Shown: piece after piece, positions 7,874 to 16,582 of the stretch
Position numbering within the stretch: position 1 is the first letter of the stretch
Layout: each line of letters begins with the position of its first letter
Assembly: GCF_001422815.1 (NCBI RefSeq)
Contig: NZ_LMMP01000051.1
Coordinates: 62,978 to 126,977 of the forward strand
DNA from: Methylobacterium sp. Leaf91
GTDB taxonomy: Bacteria > Pseudomonadota > Alphaproteobacteria > Rhizobiales > Beijerinckiaceae
Direction: 5' to 3'
Length of the DNA stretch: 64,000 nt
Notes under the pieces: model-generated
What the model was told of the DNA's origin: nothing
The model's database searches: none
The model's input: the letters and a program-made list of their open reading frames with translations, nothing else
Position numbers and translations under genes: made by a program

Positions 7874-8681
7874 CGATCGTCTCCCTGGCGGCCTGTGCGG
7901 CTTCGCGGGCGGCACTGCCCTGGCCGAGATAGGCCTCGATCACGGCCGGATCGGATCGGATCGCCGCCGGCGGCCCCTCGGCAATGAGGCGGCCGTAATT
8001 CAGCACCACGATCCGGTCGGACACTTCCATGACCATCGGCATGTCGTGCTCGACGAGGAGGATGGTGACGCCGCGCTCGCGGATCGAGCGGATCAGGCGT
8101 ACGAAGACCTGGGTCTCGGAGGCGTTCATGCCGGAGACCGGCTCGTCGAGCAGCAGCATGGCAGGCTCGGTGGCCAGGGCCAGCGCGACCCCGACGAGGC
8201 GCTGTTCGCCATAGGCCAGGGACCCGGCTTTCTCCTGGGCCCGGCCGGAGAGCCCGACCCAGTCGAGGAGTTCACGGGCCCGGTCTCGCAGAGCCGCCTC
8301 GCCGGTGCGGTCCCGCCCGAGCAGCGTGTCGACCAGCCGCGCGCGGCCCCGCCGATGCAGGCCGATCATCACATTGTCGAACACGGTGTCGTCGGGGAAC
8401 ACGCTGGTGCGCTGGAACGTCCGACTCAGGCCGAGACGGACGATCTCATGTGGCTGCAACCCCTGGAGGCTGGTGCCGCGGAACCGGACCTGACCCTGGC
8501 TGGGCTTCAGGAAGCCCGTCATCACGTTGAAGGCCGTCGTCTTGCCAGCCCCGTTCGGGCCGATCAGGCTGACGATCTCGCCGGGATGGACGTCGAAATG
8601 CAGGTCGGCGATGGCGACGAGGCCGCCGAAGCGCACGCCGACATGGTCCACCGACAGGATGGGAGCGCGGATCTCGCTCAT
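7866..8681 (-). CDS. ABC transporter ATPase, LivG type (first importer)
   Basis: Second ATPase of the same importer, 271 residues. It has Walker A 'GPNGAGKTT', the LivG-type 'SRTFQRTSVF' Q-loop region, 'LAYGEQRLVGVALALA' as the degenerate signature typical of LivG, Walker B 'LLLDEPVSGM', switch His in 'LLVEHDMPMVM', and the C-terminal 'IRSDPAVIEAYLG' motif of the BCA_ABC_TP_C tail. The start 'MSEIRAPIL' at 8681 gives a four-base overlap with the LivM stop. The longer open frame upstream is the LivM gene in another frame. Confidence 0.93.
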   Translation of the reverse strand: MSEIRAPILSVDHVGVRFGGLVAIADLHFDVHPGEIVSLIGPNGAGKTTAFNVMTGFLKPSQGQVRFRGTSLQGLQPHEIVRLGLSRTFQRTSVFPDDTVFDNVMIGLHRRGRARLVDTLLGRDRTGEAALRDRARELLDWVGLSGRAQEKAGSLAYGEQRLVGVALALATEPAMLLLDEPVSGMNASETQVFVRLIRSIRERGVTILLVEHDMPMVMEVSDRIVVLNYGRLIAEGPPAAIRSDPAVIEAYLGQGSAAREAAQAARETIDA

Positions 8682-9715
8682 GGCCTGGCCTCTACGGGCA
8701 TCCGGGCGGGTGCGCCACCGGGCGCGTGACGGCGCGTGGCGAGGCGAGTGAGCCCTGGCACGATGCCGCGGGGCATGACGAACTGGATCACGATCAGCAC
8801 GAGACCGAACACCATCCATTGCGCCTCGGGCACCATGACCGGCCGCAGGGCGACGGGAAGCAGGCCGAAGATCAGGCCGCCGACGACGGGGCCGAGCAGC
8901 GTCCCCTTGCCGCCGCCCACCACCATGATGACCATGGTGACCGTGGTGGAGAACAGGAACACGTCGGGATCGATGATGCGCAGGTAATGGGCGTAGAGGC
9001 TGCCGGCCGCCCCCGCCATCGCCGCCGAGATCACCGCCGCGAGGGTCAGGGTCCGGGTGGCGTTGATGCCGACCGAGAGGGCCAGGGACTCGTTCTCCTT
9101 CAGGCCCCGCATGGCCCGTCCGAAGCGCGAACGCACGAGGCGGGCGATGAGGGCGTAGCAGAGCGTGCCGACCACGAGGACGAGGTAGTAGTTCTGCAGC
9201 TTCGTCCGCAGAGTGACGGAGCCGAGGCCGGGCAGGCCGAGGCTGAAGGGTGGGATGCCCGTCAGCGCCAGGGGGCCCTGCGTCAGCTCCACCCAGTTGA
9301 GGGCGACGAGCCGCACCACCTCGGCGAAGGAGATCGTCACGATGACGAAATAGGCACCCCGCACCCGGAAGGACAGGCGGCCGACGAGGTAGCCGCAGGC
9401 GGCCGTCGCCAGCACGGCGAGGCCGAAGCCCACCACAGGCGGCCACGGCTCGTGTACGATGCGAAGGCCCCAGAGCAGCTCCACGTCGAAGCCGAGGCTC
9501 GTAAGGGCGCTGACATAGGCGCCGATGCCGAAGAAGGCGATGTGCCCGAGGCTGAGCTGCCCGGTGAAGCCGAGCAGCAGGTTCAGGCTCATGGCCGCGA
9601 TGGTGACGATGCCCGTCGTGATCAGCGCGTTCAGCAGGTAGGGGTTGTGGCCCAGCGCGAAGGGCAGGGCGGCCAGCGCCGCCAGGAGGGCGAGAGCGGG
9701 GAGGTGCCGGGTCAT
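8678..9715 (-). CDS. ABC transporter permease, LivM type (first importer)
   Basis: Inner-membrane permease, 345 residues with about nine hydrophobic helices. It contains the LivM hallmark 'LLLGFTGQLSLGHIAFFGIGAY' region (residues 45-67) and the coupling loop 'GRAMRGLKENESLALSVG'. It overlaps LivG and LivH by four bases on each side, so the permease pair and ATPases form one translational unit. The last 25 residues are hydrophilic and face the cytoplasm. Substrate class from family: amino acids, amides, urea or aromatic acids. Confidence 0.93.
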   Translation of the reverse strand: MTRHLPALALLAALAALPFALGHNPYLLNALITTGIVTIAAMSLNLLLGFTGQLSLGHIAFFGIGAYVSALTSLGFDVELLWGLRIVHEPWPPVVGFGLAVLATAACGYLVGRLSFRVRGAYFVIVTISFAEVVRLVALNWVELTQGPLALTGIPPFSLGLPGLGSVTLRTKLQNYYLVLVVGTLCYALIARLVRSRFGRAMRGLKENESLALSVGINATRTLTLAAVISAAMAGAAGSLYAHYLRIIDPDVFLFSTTVTMVIMVVGGGKGTLLGPVVGGLIFGLLPVALRPVMVPEAQWMVFGLVLIVIQFVMPRGIVPGLTRLATRRHAPGGAPARMPVEARP

Positions 9716-10584
9716 CCGATACGCTCCGCCTTGGCGAAGAGGCCGGTCGGCTTGAAGATCAGCACCGCGATGATGATCAGGAAGCCCATGGCGTCCCGAT
9801 AGCCGGAGGAGATGTAGCCGGCGCCCAGTTCCTCGGCCAGCGCCAGGATGAAGCCGCCGATGGCCGCCCCGGTGATGTTACCGAGCCCGCCGAGAATCAC
9901 GATGGCGAAGGCCTTCAGCTCGGCCATGCCGCCCATCTGCGGGAACACCACATAGACAGGCCCGAGGAGTGCGCCGGCCGCCGCCGCGAGGCTGGAGCCG
10001 ATGGCGAAGGTCGCGGTGTAGACGAGCCGCACGTTGACCCCCATCAGAGAGGCGGTGTCATGGTCCTGGAAGGTCGCCCGCATGGCCAGCCCGAGGCGGG
10101 TCCGGTTGATGAGCCAGTAGGTCAGGCCGATCAGCGCGAGAGCCGCGCCCAGCACGAACAGCCGCAGCCACGACACCGAGACGGGTCCGAGCTGGAGCGG
10201 CGCATCCGGGAACGGCGTCGGGATCGATTTCGCGACGCCGCCGAACAGCCAGAGCGTGCCCGATTGCAGGACGATGCCGGCGCCGATCATCACCAGCATG
10301 GTCGTGTCCATGTCGGCGCCGCGTAAGGGCCGCAGCAGCACGAGGTCGAGGATTGCGCCGAGCAAGAGGCCGCCGAGGATCGCGGTCGGCAGGGCGGCGA
10401 AGAAGCCGAGCCCGAGGGCGGTGACGGCGAGGTACATGACGTAGGCGCCCACCGTGTAGAGGGCGCCGTGGGTGAAGTTCACCACGTTCATGATGCCGAA
10501 GATCAGGGTCAACCCGATGCCGAGCAGGGCATAGGTTCCCCCCAGGACCAGGGTGTTGAGGAGGTGCTGCAGGAATTCGGTCAT
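9712..10584 (-). CDS. ABC transporter permease, LivH type (first importer)
   Basis: Partner inner-membrane permease, 290 residues. The family motifs are 'LTLIFGIMNVVNFTHGALY' near the N terminus and 'AFAIVILGGLGNITGAAIGG' near residue 230. Its start at 10584 is the first gene after a 338-base gap that separates it from the binding-protein gene and holds a large inverted repeat. It ends in a four-base overlap with the LivM gene. Confidence 0.93.
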   Translation of the reverse strand: MTEFLQHLLNTLVLGGTYALLGIGLTLIFGIMNVVNFTHGALYTVGAYVMYLAVTALGLGFFAALPTAILGGLLLGAILDLVLLRPLRGADMDTTMLVMIGAGIVLQSGTLWLFGGVAKSIPTPFPDAPLQLGPVSVSWLRLFVLGAALALIGLTYWLINRTRLGLAMRATFQDHDTASLMGVNVRLVYTATFAIGSSLAAAAGALLGPVYVVFPQMGGMAELKAFAIVILGGLGNITGAAIGGFILALAEELGAGYISSGYRDAMGFLIIIAVLIFKPTGLFAKAERIG

Positions 10585-10700
10585 CGAGGCCTCGCCTGTA
10601 AGCAGGTGATACGGTCGTCGGCTGAGCGTCAGTGCAGAGTCAGCGAGCTTGGCGCGGGTCCCTGTCCGTCAGCGTGACGGCAATTGCGCGGGATGGGCGG

Positions 10701-10815
10701 CCCTCTTCCCCCTTGTGGGGAGGAGTTGGAGGTGGGGGTGGTTGAGCGACCCTCAGCTTGCGGGGGCTAGCGGAGCCACCCCCACTCCTAACCTCTCCCC
10801 ACAAGGGGGAGAGGG
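10701..10815. repeat. Large imperfect palindrome between binding-protein and permease genes
   Basis: In the 338-base non-coding gap 10585-10922, the left arm at about 10701-10743 (CCCTCTTCCCCCTTGTGGGG, then a G/T-rich stretch) pairs with the right arm at about 10770-10815 (ending CTCCCCACAAGGGGGAGAGG). A few mismatches and a roughly 25-base loop remain. It looks like the dispersed CCCCTTGTGGGG-type palindromes common in intergenic DNA of Hyphomicrobiales. No second copy was seen in this window. It lies downstream of the binding-protein gene and upstream of LivHMGF, where an RNA hairpin could protect the upstream message or reduce read-through. Confidence 0.75.
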
Positions 10816-10922
10816 ACGCGCTCTGCGTGCAAAAACAGATGGGGGAATCCAGTAGCCCTAAGGAGAAGAGCCTGTTCCGCATGTGATACCCGAGGGGTGC
10901 GAGCCGGGAGGCATGCGCCCGG

Positions 10923-12074
10923 CTAAAGCGTCGGCACCACGACCTTCCCGCCGTCGATCTTGACGAGATAGACGTCCGGCTTGCTCTGGCCGCTCTCGGA
11001 CCCGGCGGGGCCGGCCTTGGCGAAGCGAATCTGTCCGTTGAGGCCGGTGAAATCGACCGACCAGAAGCCCTTCTTGATCGAGGCCGCATCGGCGGCGCCG
11101 CCCTTCTCGATGGCCGCCGCGATGGCGCGGATGCCGTCGTAGCCTCGGAAGCTCTCGGTGACGCCGGCGAACTCGAAGCCGCGCTTCTTCCATTCGCCGA
11201 TGAAATAGGCGGTGGCCGCCGGGTTCGGGGTTTTGTCCGGGTACCAGGGCAGGAAGGTGGTGAGATGCATCGTCCCCTCGGCGGCGTTGCCCGCCTGGGC
11301 GATGATCTGGTCGGGGTTCTGGGAGCCGCCGGTGGTGATGATCCGCTTCTTGAGGCCGAGCGCCGCCATCTGCTTGAACAGAAGCGTCAGCTGGTCGACG
11401 GCGGCCGTGATCATGATCGTGTCGGCATCCGAGCCCTTCAGCTTGGACAATTGAGCGCTCATGTCCTGCGCGCCCTGGTCCATGGTCTCCACGAGGCCGA
11501 CCGTGACGCCCTTGCCCTTGAGCATCTTGCCGAAATCGGCCGCCGCCCCCCGGCCCCAGTCGTTGTTGATGGCCAGGAAATCGACCTTCTTCAGCCCGAG
11601 CTTCTCCACCATCGGCGCGAAGGCCTCGGCTTCCAGGGCCGAGGGCGGCGAGATGCGGAAGACGTACGGATTGCCCGAGGTGGTGATCTTGCCCGACGAC
11701 GACGTCTCCACCAGCATCGCGGTCTCGTAATCGGCGAGCTTGGGCATCACCGCGAGCGTCAGGCTCGAACCCCAGGCCCCCATGAGCACCGGGGTCTTGT
11801 CGCTGGTGATGAGTTTTTCAGCCACCGCCGCTGCCTCGGTGGGGTTGCTCTTGTTGTCCTCGACGACGAGTTCGAGCTTCTTTCCCAAGACACCGCCCTT
11901 GGCGTTGATTTCGTCGGCGGCGATCCGGGCGCCGTTGACCACGTAGGTGCCCGATGCCGCGAACGGCCCGGTGAGGGGCTCGTTGACGCCGATCCGGATC
12001 GCCTGCGCGTGGGCTACCCCCGCCGACAGGACGAAGGCGAGGGTCAAGGCGGGAATCGTGTGGCTGCGCGTCAT
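10923..12074 (-). CDS. HAAT-type ABC transporter substrate-binding protein (first importer)
   Basis: Periplasmic binding protein of the LivK/Peripla_BP_6 family, 383 residues. A Sec signal peptide ends around 'AGVAHAQA' (residues 19-26), followed by 'IRIGVNEPLTGPFAASG', the usual start of the mature domain. It delivers the ligand to the LivHMGF-type complex encoded downstream. The gene lies 43 bases after the molybdenum-hydroxylase small-subunit gene, so the transporter is part of that catabolic operon. The ligand is therefore probably the compound attacked by the hydroxylase and hydrolases; this is inference. Confidence 0.92.
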   Translation of the reverse strand: MTRSHTIPALTLAFVLSAGVAHAQAIRIGVNEPLTGPFAASGTYVVNGARIAADEINAKGGVLGKKLELVVEDNKSNPTEAAAVAEKLITSDKTPVLMGAWGSSLTLAVMPKLADYETAMLVETSSSGKITTSGNPYVFRISPPSALEAEAFAPMVEKLGLKKVDFLAINNDWGRGAAADFGKMLKGKGVTVGLVETMDQGAQDMSAQLSKLKGSDADTIMITAAVDQLTLLFKQMAALGLKKRIITTGGSQNPDQIIAQAGNAAEGTMHLTTFLPWYPDKTPNPAATAYFIGEWKKRGFEFAGVTESFRGYDGIRAIAAAIEKGGAADAASIKKGFWSVDFTGLNGQIRFAKAGPAGSESGQSKPDVYLVKIDGGKVVVPTL

Positions 12075-12117
12075 GGTGGTCTCCGGTCTTGAGCAGGATC
12101 GCGGGGGGAGGCGACGG

Positions 12118-13341
12118 TCAGGGACGGCGGCCCCATGCGGCGAGACGCCGGCGCAGGGAGGTCGTCAGCATCGTGAGGAGCAGGCGCAGGGGGTTGAGGC
12201 CCGTGGCAGCCGGGGCCGGCGCACCGGAGAGGCGGGCTTCGAGGTTCGCGGCAAAGTCGGCCCCGAGGCGTCCGGCGAGGTCGCGCACGAGCCCCGGCCG
12301 CCCGAACTGCGCCAGCGGCCCCTTGAGGGTGTAGCCGACGGCGAGATCGATCCGGGCGGTACCGGGGGTCTCGCCCGGTCCGACGCGGTAGCGGATCTCG
12401 CCCTGGGTGGCGGAGCGTCCGCCCGCGTCGCTGCCGGCACCGAGGATGCGTCCCGTGCGGGCCGCCTCATCGCGAAAGATCCGGGCGCGGCCGCGAAAGC
12501 GCGCGGCGATCGGCCCGATCCGCACCTGAAGCGCGCCCTCGACCGCGTCCGGGTTCGGCTGGCCCGTCAGCATGGCGCCGGGCAGGCAGGCGGCCACGGC
12601 CTCGACGTCGCCGAACAGAGCGAAGACGGTGTCGGGCGGGTGCGCCACGGTGAAGGACTGGTCGAACCGGTGGGCCGGCACGAAATCGCCGTCGAGATCG
12701 GCGATCGACGGCGCGGTCTCGGCCTGTGCGACGGGGCGCAGGGGCGTGCGGGCCGCATCCGATGCAGTGCCGGACGACGTGCCGAGGCGCGCGCCGACGG
12801 GGCCGAGGCCGCGCTGTCCGCCGGTCGTCGGCCCGATACCGCGGGCGCGGCGCTCGGCGATGACGCTACGGACCGCCCGGACGATGCCGACATAACCGGT
12901 GCAGCGGCACAGGTTGCCCGAGAGGCCGGCGCGGATGCGGCGCTCGTCGGCGTCCGGCAGGCGCAGGACGAGATCACGGGCGGCGATGAGCATGCCGGGC
13001 GTGCAGTAGCCGCACTGGAGGGCGTGCTCACGGTTGAAGGCGGCGCGCAATTCACCGGCGACCGGGTCGTCGTCGAGGCCTTCGATGGTGGTGATGTCGG
13101 CCCCCGCGCAGGCCCCCGAAACGGTCAGGCAGGCGCGGGCCGGCTCGCCGTCGAGCAGCACCGTGCAGGCCCCGCAGATTCCGTGCTCGCAGCCGAGATG
13201 GGTCCCGGTCAGGTCGAGGGTGTCGCGCAGGACATCGCCGAGATGCGTGCGCGGCTCGGCCCGCAGGCTGCGCGCACGACCGTTTACGGTGAAGTTTAGC
13301 GGCAGGCGGTCGTCGCGAAGGGCTGACGCGGCGGTGCTCAT
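12118..13341 (-). CDS. Mo-hydroxylase 2Fe-2S small subunit fused to a CoxG (SRPBCC) domain
   Basis: A 407-residue fusion. Residues 1-160 are a complete CoxS/XdhA-type iron-sulphur subunit: plant-type cluster Cys51, Cys56, Cys59, Cys71 and second cluster Cys110, Cys113, Cys145, Cys147. After a low-complexity linker (about 165-215), residues about 220-360 form a CoxG-like SRPBCC domain ('VAHPPDTVFALFGDVEAVAACLPGA' region), and the C terminus has an amphipathic or hydrophobic stretch with basic residues. CoxG is normally a separate protein implicated in membrane anchoring and maturation of CO dehydrogenase. Here the electron-transfer subunit carries it directly, which may tether the enzyme to the membrane. 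It overlaps the medium-subunit gene by four bases. Start 'MSTAASALR' at 13341. Confidence 0.9.
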   Translation of the reverse strand: MSTAASALRDDRLPLNFTVNGRARSLRAEPRTHLGDVLRDTLDLTGTHLGCEHGICGACTVLLDGEPARACLTVSGACAGADITTIEGLDDDPVAGELRAAFNREHALQCGYCTPGMLIAARDLVLRLPDADERRIRAGLSGNLCRCTGYVGIVRAVRSVIAERRARGIGPTTGGQRGLGPVGARLGTSSGTASDAARTPLRPVAQAETAPSIADLDGDFVPAHRFDQSFTVAHPPDTVFALFGDVEAVAACLPGAMLTGQPNPDAVEGALQVRIGPIAARFRGRARIFRDEAARTGRILGAGSDAGGRSATQGEIRYRVGPGETPGTARIDLAVGYTLKGPLAQFGRPGLVRDLAGRLGADFAANLEARLSGAPAPAATGLNPLRLLLTMLTTSLRRRLAAWGRRP

Positions 13342-14213
13342 GCGGCCTCGCTGACAGTAGGTGTGAGGGAGGGCGGCGCGGCGGCCGCCTGGGCAATGGC
13401 GCGGCCCAGCACGGTGACGTGGACGTAACGGTCGACGGCGTCGGTCATCCCGGCCTCGCGCAGGCGCGCATCGGCGGCCCGGGCATCGAAGCGTTCGGCG
13501 AAGTCGGGACCGATCCGGCCGCCGAACAGGTCGGATGCGTCCGGGATCACGAGGGGCGCACGCTCGATGGCGCCGATCACCACACGGCCGCGCCCGGCAT
13601 GGGGCTCGATCCGTACGGCCCCGATGGCGTGGGCGAACTCGCCGATCTTGGAGCAATGCTTGACGTAGCCCCAGGCAGTGCCGGGAGGGAGGGCGGAAAT
13701 CCGCACGGCGACCAGCATCTCGCCGGGCGCCAGGGCCACGTCGAGGGCGCCGGTGACGAAGTCCTCCAGGGCCAGCCGGCGGCGACCGGATGTCGAGGCC
13801 AGCTCGACTTCGGCGCCGAGCGCGATCAGCGACGTGACCCAGTCGGCGGCCGGATCGGCATGGACGAGGGAGCCGCCAATGGTGCCGCGATTGCGCACCG
13901 GCCGGTAGGCGATGGCCATCGCCACCCGCGCCATGACGCCGCCCGTGAGGTCGGGGACGCGCCCGTCCTCGATATCCGCATGGGTGATGCAGGCGCCGAG
14001 CACCAGGGTCTCGCCTTCGACCGAGGCCCGACGCAGCTCGGGGATGCCCGTGATGTCGAGGACGAGGTCGGGTTCGACGAGGCGCAGGTTCAGCATCGGT
14101 CCGAGGGATTGCCCCCCGGCCATCAGCTTCACGCTGCCCTCGGCGGTGGCGAGCCGGGCGAGCAGGGCGGACAGATCGCCGGGGCGCTCATAGGCGAAGC
14201 GGGCGGGTTTCAT
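13338..14213 (-). CDS. Mo-hydroxylase FAD-binding medium subunit (CoxM/XdhB type)
   Basis: FAD-binding subunit, 291 residues. The FAD-binding motifs are 'KLMAGGQSLGPMLNLRL' (residues 29-45) and 'RNRGTIGGSLVHADPAAD' (107-124), followed by the CO_deh_flav_C domain. It carries electrons from the iron-sulphur subunit to the final acceptor. Start 'MKPARFAYERP' at 14213 overlaps the large-subunit stop by four bases; the larger open frame in which it sits is mostly a shadow of the large subunit. Confidence 0.92.
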   Translation of the reverse strand: MKPARFAYERPGDLSALLARLATAEGSVKLMAGGQSLGPMLNLRLVEPDLVLDITGIPELRRASVEGETLVLGACITHADIEDGRVPDLTGGVMARVAMAIAYRPVRNRGTIGGSLVHADPAADWVTSLIALGAEVELASTSGRRRLALEDFVTGALDVALAPGEMLVAVRISALPPGTAWGYVKHCSKIGEFAHAIGAVRIEPHAGRGRVVIGAIERAPLVIPDASDLFGGRIGPDFAERFDARAADARLREAGMTDAVDRYVHVTVLGRAIAQAAAAPPSLTPTVSEAA

Positions 14214-16582
14214 GCGGCCTCCCGGCTGCGGGCAGAGGCCGCGTCGCGAGCCTCCAGCACGGCCTCGACGATGCGGTGCTGGCTCACCGGCGCATGCAGC
14301 ATCGCCACACCGAGGGGACGCAGGGCGTCGTTGATGGCGTTGGCGAGCGCAGCCGGGGGCGCGATGGCCCCGCCCTCGCCGATCCCCTTCACGCCGAACT
14401 GCGTGTAGGGGGAGGGGGTCTCCATGTGGTCGATGCGGGGTTCGGGCACCTCCGCCGGCCCCGGCAGGAGGTAGTCGGCGAAGGTGGAGGCCAGCGGCTG
14501 GCCCCGGGAATCGAAGCGCATCTCCTCGTAGAGGGCCGTACCGATCCCCTGCGCGAGGCCGCCATAGATCTGGCCGTCCACCACCAGCGGGTTCACCAGG
14601 GTGCCGCCATCCTCGATGATGACGTAGTCGAGGATTTCCACCGCCCCGAGATCGGGGTCCACGGCGACGAGGGCCGCATGGGCCGCGTACGAGAAGGTGC
14701 CGGAATCGCGTTGCGGCTTGTAACCGGCGGTGACTTCGAGGCCGCCCGGATTCACGTCCAGGCTCAAATCCTGCGGGCGCCGGTACCAGGTGTGGGCGAT
14801 CTGCGCGAGGCCGACATCGCCCGAGGGACCGACGACGCGGCCCGCCTCGAAACGGCAGTCCGCCGGGTCGGCCTGGAGCAGGTGCGCCCCGATGCGGAGC
14901 GCCCGCAAGCTGAGTTCGCGGCAGGCCGCCGCCACGGCGCCGCCCGCCATCACCATCACGCGCGAGCCCCAGGAGCCGGTGGAATACGGCGTCATCGCGG
15001 TGTCGCCATGGACAAGGCGCGTGCGGGCCACCGGAACGCCGAGGATCTCGTGCGCCACCTGCGCCAGGGTCGTCTCCAATCCCTGCCCGTGCGAATGCGC
15101 GCCGATCCGGAGTTCGAGCCCGCCATCGGGGGTGAGGCGCGCACCCGCCTGCTCGTGGCCCGGCACCATGGGGATGCCCCAGCCGGAATAGACCGAGGTG
15201 CCGTGCGCCGCCTGCTCGCAATAGATCGAGAGCCCAAGGCCGATGCGGCGCCCGTCGGGCTCGGGAATCCGCTGGCGCGCCCGTACGGCGTCGACATCGA
15301 TGGCTTTCAGGGCGCGTCTCAGCGCCTGCGGATAGTCGCCGCTGTCGAAATGCTTGGCGGTGATGTTGTCGAAGGGCATCTGCTCGGCCCGCACGAGGTT
15401 CTTCTCGCGCACCGTCCAGGGCTCGAGGCCGGCCTCGGCCGCCACCGCGTCGAGGATGAGCTCCATGGCGAAACACACGCCGGTCCGGGCGACCCCGCGA
15501 TAGGGCAGGATCGGGCACTTGTTGGTGGCGACCGACCAGGTCCGGCAGCGATAGGCCGGGAAGTCGTAAGGGCCGGGCAGAATGCTCGCCACCTGCGCGG
15601 CCTCAAGGCAGGCGGAGAACGGGTAGGCCGAATAGGCCCCGGAATCGACGGTGGCCTCGCAATCGATGCCCCGGAGGGTGCCGTCCCGCTCCGCATAGGC
15701 GGTGATGCGGTAATGGTGCTCGCGGCAATTGGCGTTTGCGGTGAGGTGTTCGCGCCGGTCCTCCAGCCAGCGCACGGGGTGGCCGACGCGGAGCGCCAGC
15801 CAGGCGAGGCAGACATCCTCGGCGAGCAGGATCGCCTTGTAGCCGAAGCCGCCGCCGACATCGGGCGAAACGATGCGCAGGCGCCCCTGCTCGATCCCGA
15901 GACATTCGGAGAGGCCGTTGCGCACGATATGCGGCATCTGGCTCGCCGTGTGGACCACGAGCTGGTCCATTCGGTGGTCGAGATGCACCACCGTGCCCCG
16001 CCCCTCGATGGGCGCCATGCACTGGCGTCCGGTGGAGATGGTCCGCGAGACCTTGATCGGGGCATCGAGCGCCGCGGCGAAGTTCACGTCGACCAGGGTC
16101 TCCAGGAAGACGTTGTCGCCCCAATGCTCGTGGACCAGGGCGGAGCCGGGCTCGCGGGCGGCGAGCATGTCGTGCACGGCTGGAAGCTCTTCGAGGTCGA
16201 GGACGATGGCGGCGGCGATGTCCTCGGCTTGCGCTCGCGTCGGCGCGAGGCAGATCGCCAGCAATTCACCGACCTGCCGGACCTTGTCCTTGGCAAGGAC
16301 CGGCTGCTCGGAGACCTTGAAACCGGCGAGCCCCGAAACGGCCCGGATCGGCTGCACGTCCGCGAGGTCGGCCGCCGTGAACACGTGGTGGCGAAACGCC
16401 TCCGGTACGTGGATCGCCCGGATACGGGCATGCGCCAGGGGGCTGCGGACGAAGGCGACGTCCTGCAGGCCGGGTAGGCGCAGGTCGCCGACATAGTGCC
16501 CACGCCCGCGCATCAGGCGGTCGTCTTCCTTGCGGGGCAGACGCGCGCCGACGCCCTCGGTGAGCAGGATCGCGTCGCTCAT
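14210..16582 (-). CDS. Molybdopterin-binding large subunit, xanthine dehydrogenase/CoxL family
   Basis: Catalytic subunit, 790 residues, binding the Mo-cytosine-dinucleotide cofactor. It has the Ald_Xan_dh_C hammerhead domain (about 15-130), 'VGGGFGYKA' and the C-terminal 'GVKGIGEGGAI' with the catalytic Glu near residue 736. The active-site loop reads 'LPYRGVARTG' near residue 370, not the AYRCSFR loop of true (form I) CO dehydrogenase, so this is a hydroxylase of an N-heterocycle, aldehyde or similar compound. It overlaps the genes on both sides by four bases. Substrate unknown. Confidence 0.92.
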   Translation of the reverse strand: MSDAILLTEGVGARLPRKEDDRLMRGRGHYVGDLRLPGLQDVAFVRSPLAHARIRAIHVPEAFRHHVFTAADLADVQPIRAVSGLAGFKVSEQPVLAKDKVRQVGELLAICLAPTRAQAEDIAAAIVLDLEELPAVHDMLAAREPGSALVHEHWGDNVFLETLVDVNFAAALDAPIKVSRTISTGRQCMAPIEGRGTVVHLDHRMDQLVVHTASQMPHIVRNGLSECLGIEQGRLRIVSPDVGGGFGYKAILLAEDVCLAWLALRVGHPVRWLEDRREHLTANANCREHHYRITAYAERDGTLRGIDCEATVDSGAYSAYPFSACLEAAQVASILPGPYDFPAYRCRTWSVATNKCPILPYRGVARTGVCFAMELILDAVAAEAGLEPWTVREKNLVRAEQMPFDNITAKHFDSGDYPQALRRALKAIDVDAVRARQRIPEPDGRRIGLGLSIYCEQAAHGTSVYSGWGIPMVPGHEQAGARLTPDGGLELRIGAHSHGQGLETTLAQVAHEILGVPVARTRLVHGDTAMTPYSTGSWGSRVMVMAGGAVAAACRELSLRALRIGAHLLQADPADCRFEAGRVVGPSGDVGLAQIAHTWYRRPQDLSLDVNPGGLEVTAGYKPQRDSGTFSYAAHAALVAVDPDLGAVEILDYVIIEDGGTLVNPLVVDGQIYGGLAQGIGTALYEEMRFDSRGQPLASTFADYLLPGPAEVPEPRIDHMETPSPYTQFGVKGIGEGGAIAPPAALANAINDALRPLGVAMLHAPVSQHRIVEAVLEARDAASARSREAA

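Noticed and set aside
10701..10815. Insertion-sequence remnant or terminator
   Set aside because: No transposase fragment, target duplication or T tract; better read as a dispersed palindromic repeat.
14276..16477. 733-codon plus-strand frame opposite the Mo-hydroxylase large subunit
   Set aside because: Shadow of the catalytic subunit gene, Arg/Gly/Ala/Asp-rich with no motifs; the opposite strand has complete molybdoenzyme motifs.
14210..16582. Aerobic CO dehydrogenase large subunit
   Set aside because: The active-site loop is PYRGVAR, lacking the Cys loop AYRCSFR of form I CoxL; kept as a general Mo hydroxylase.
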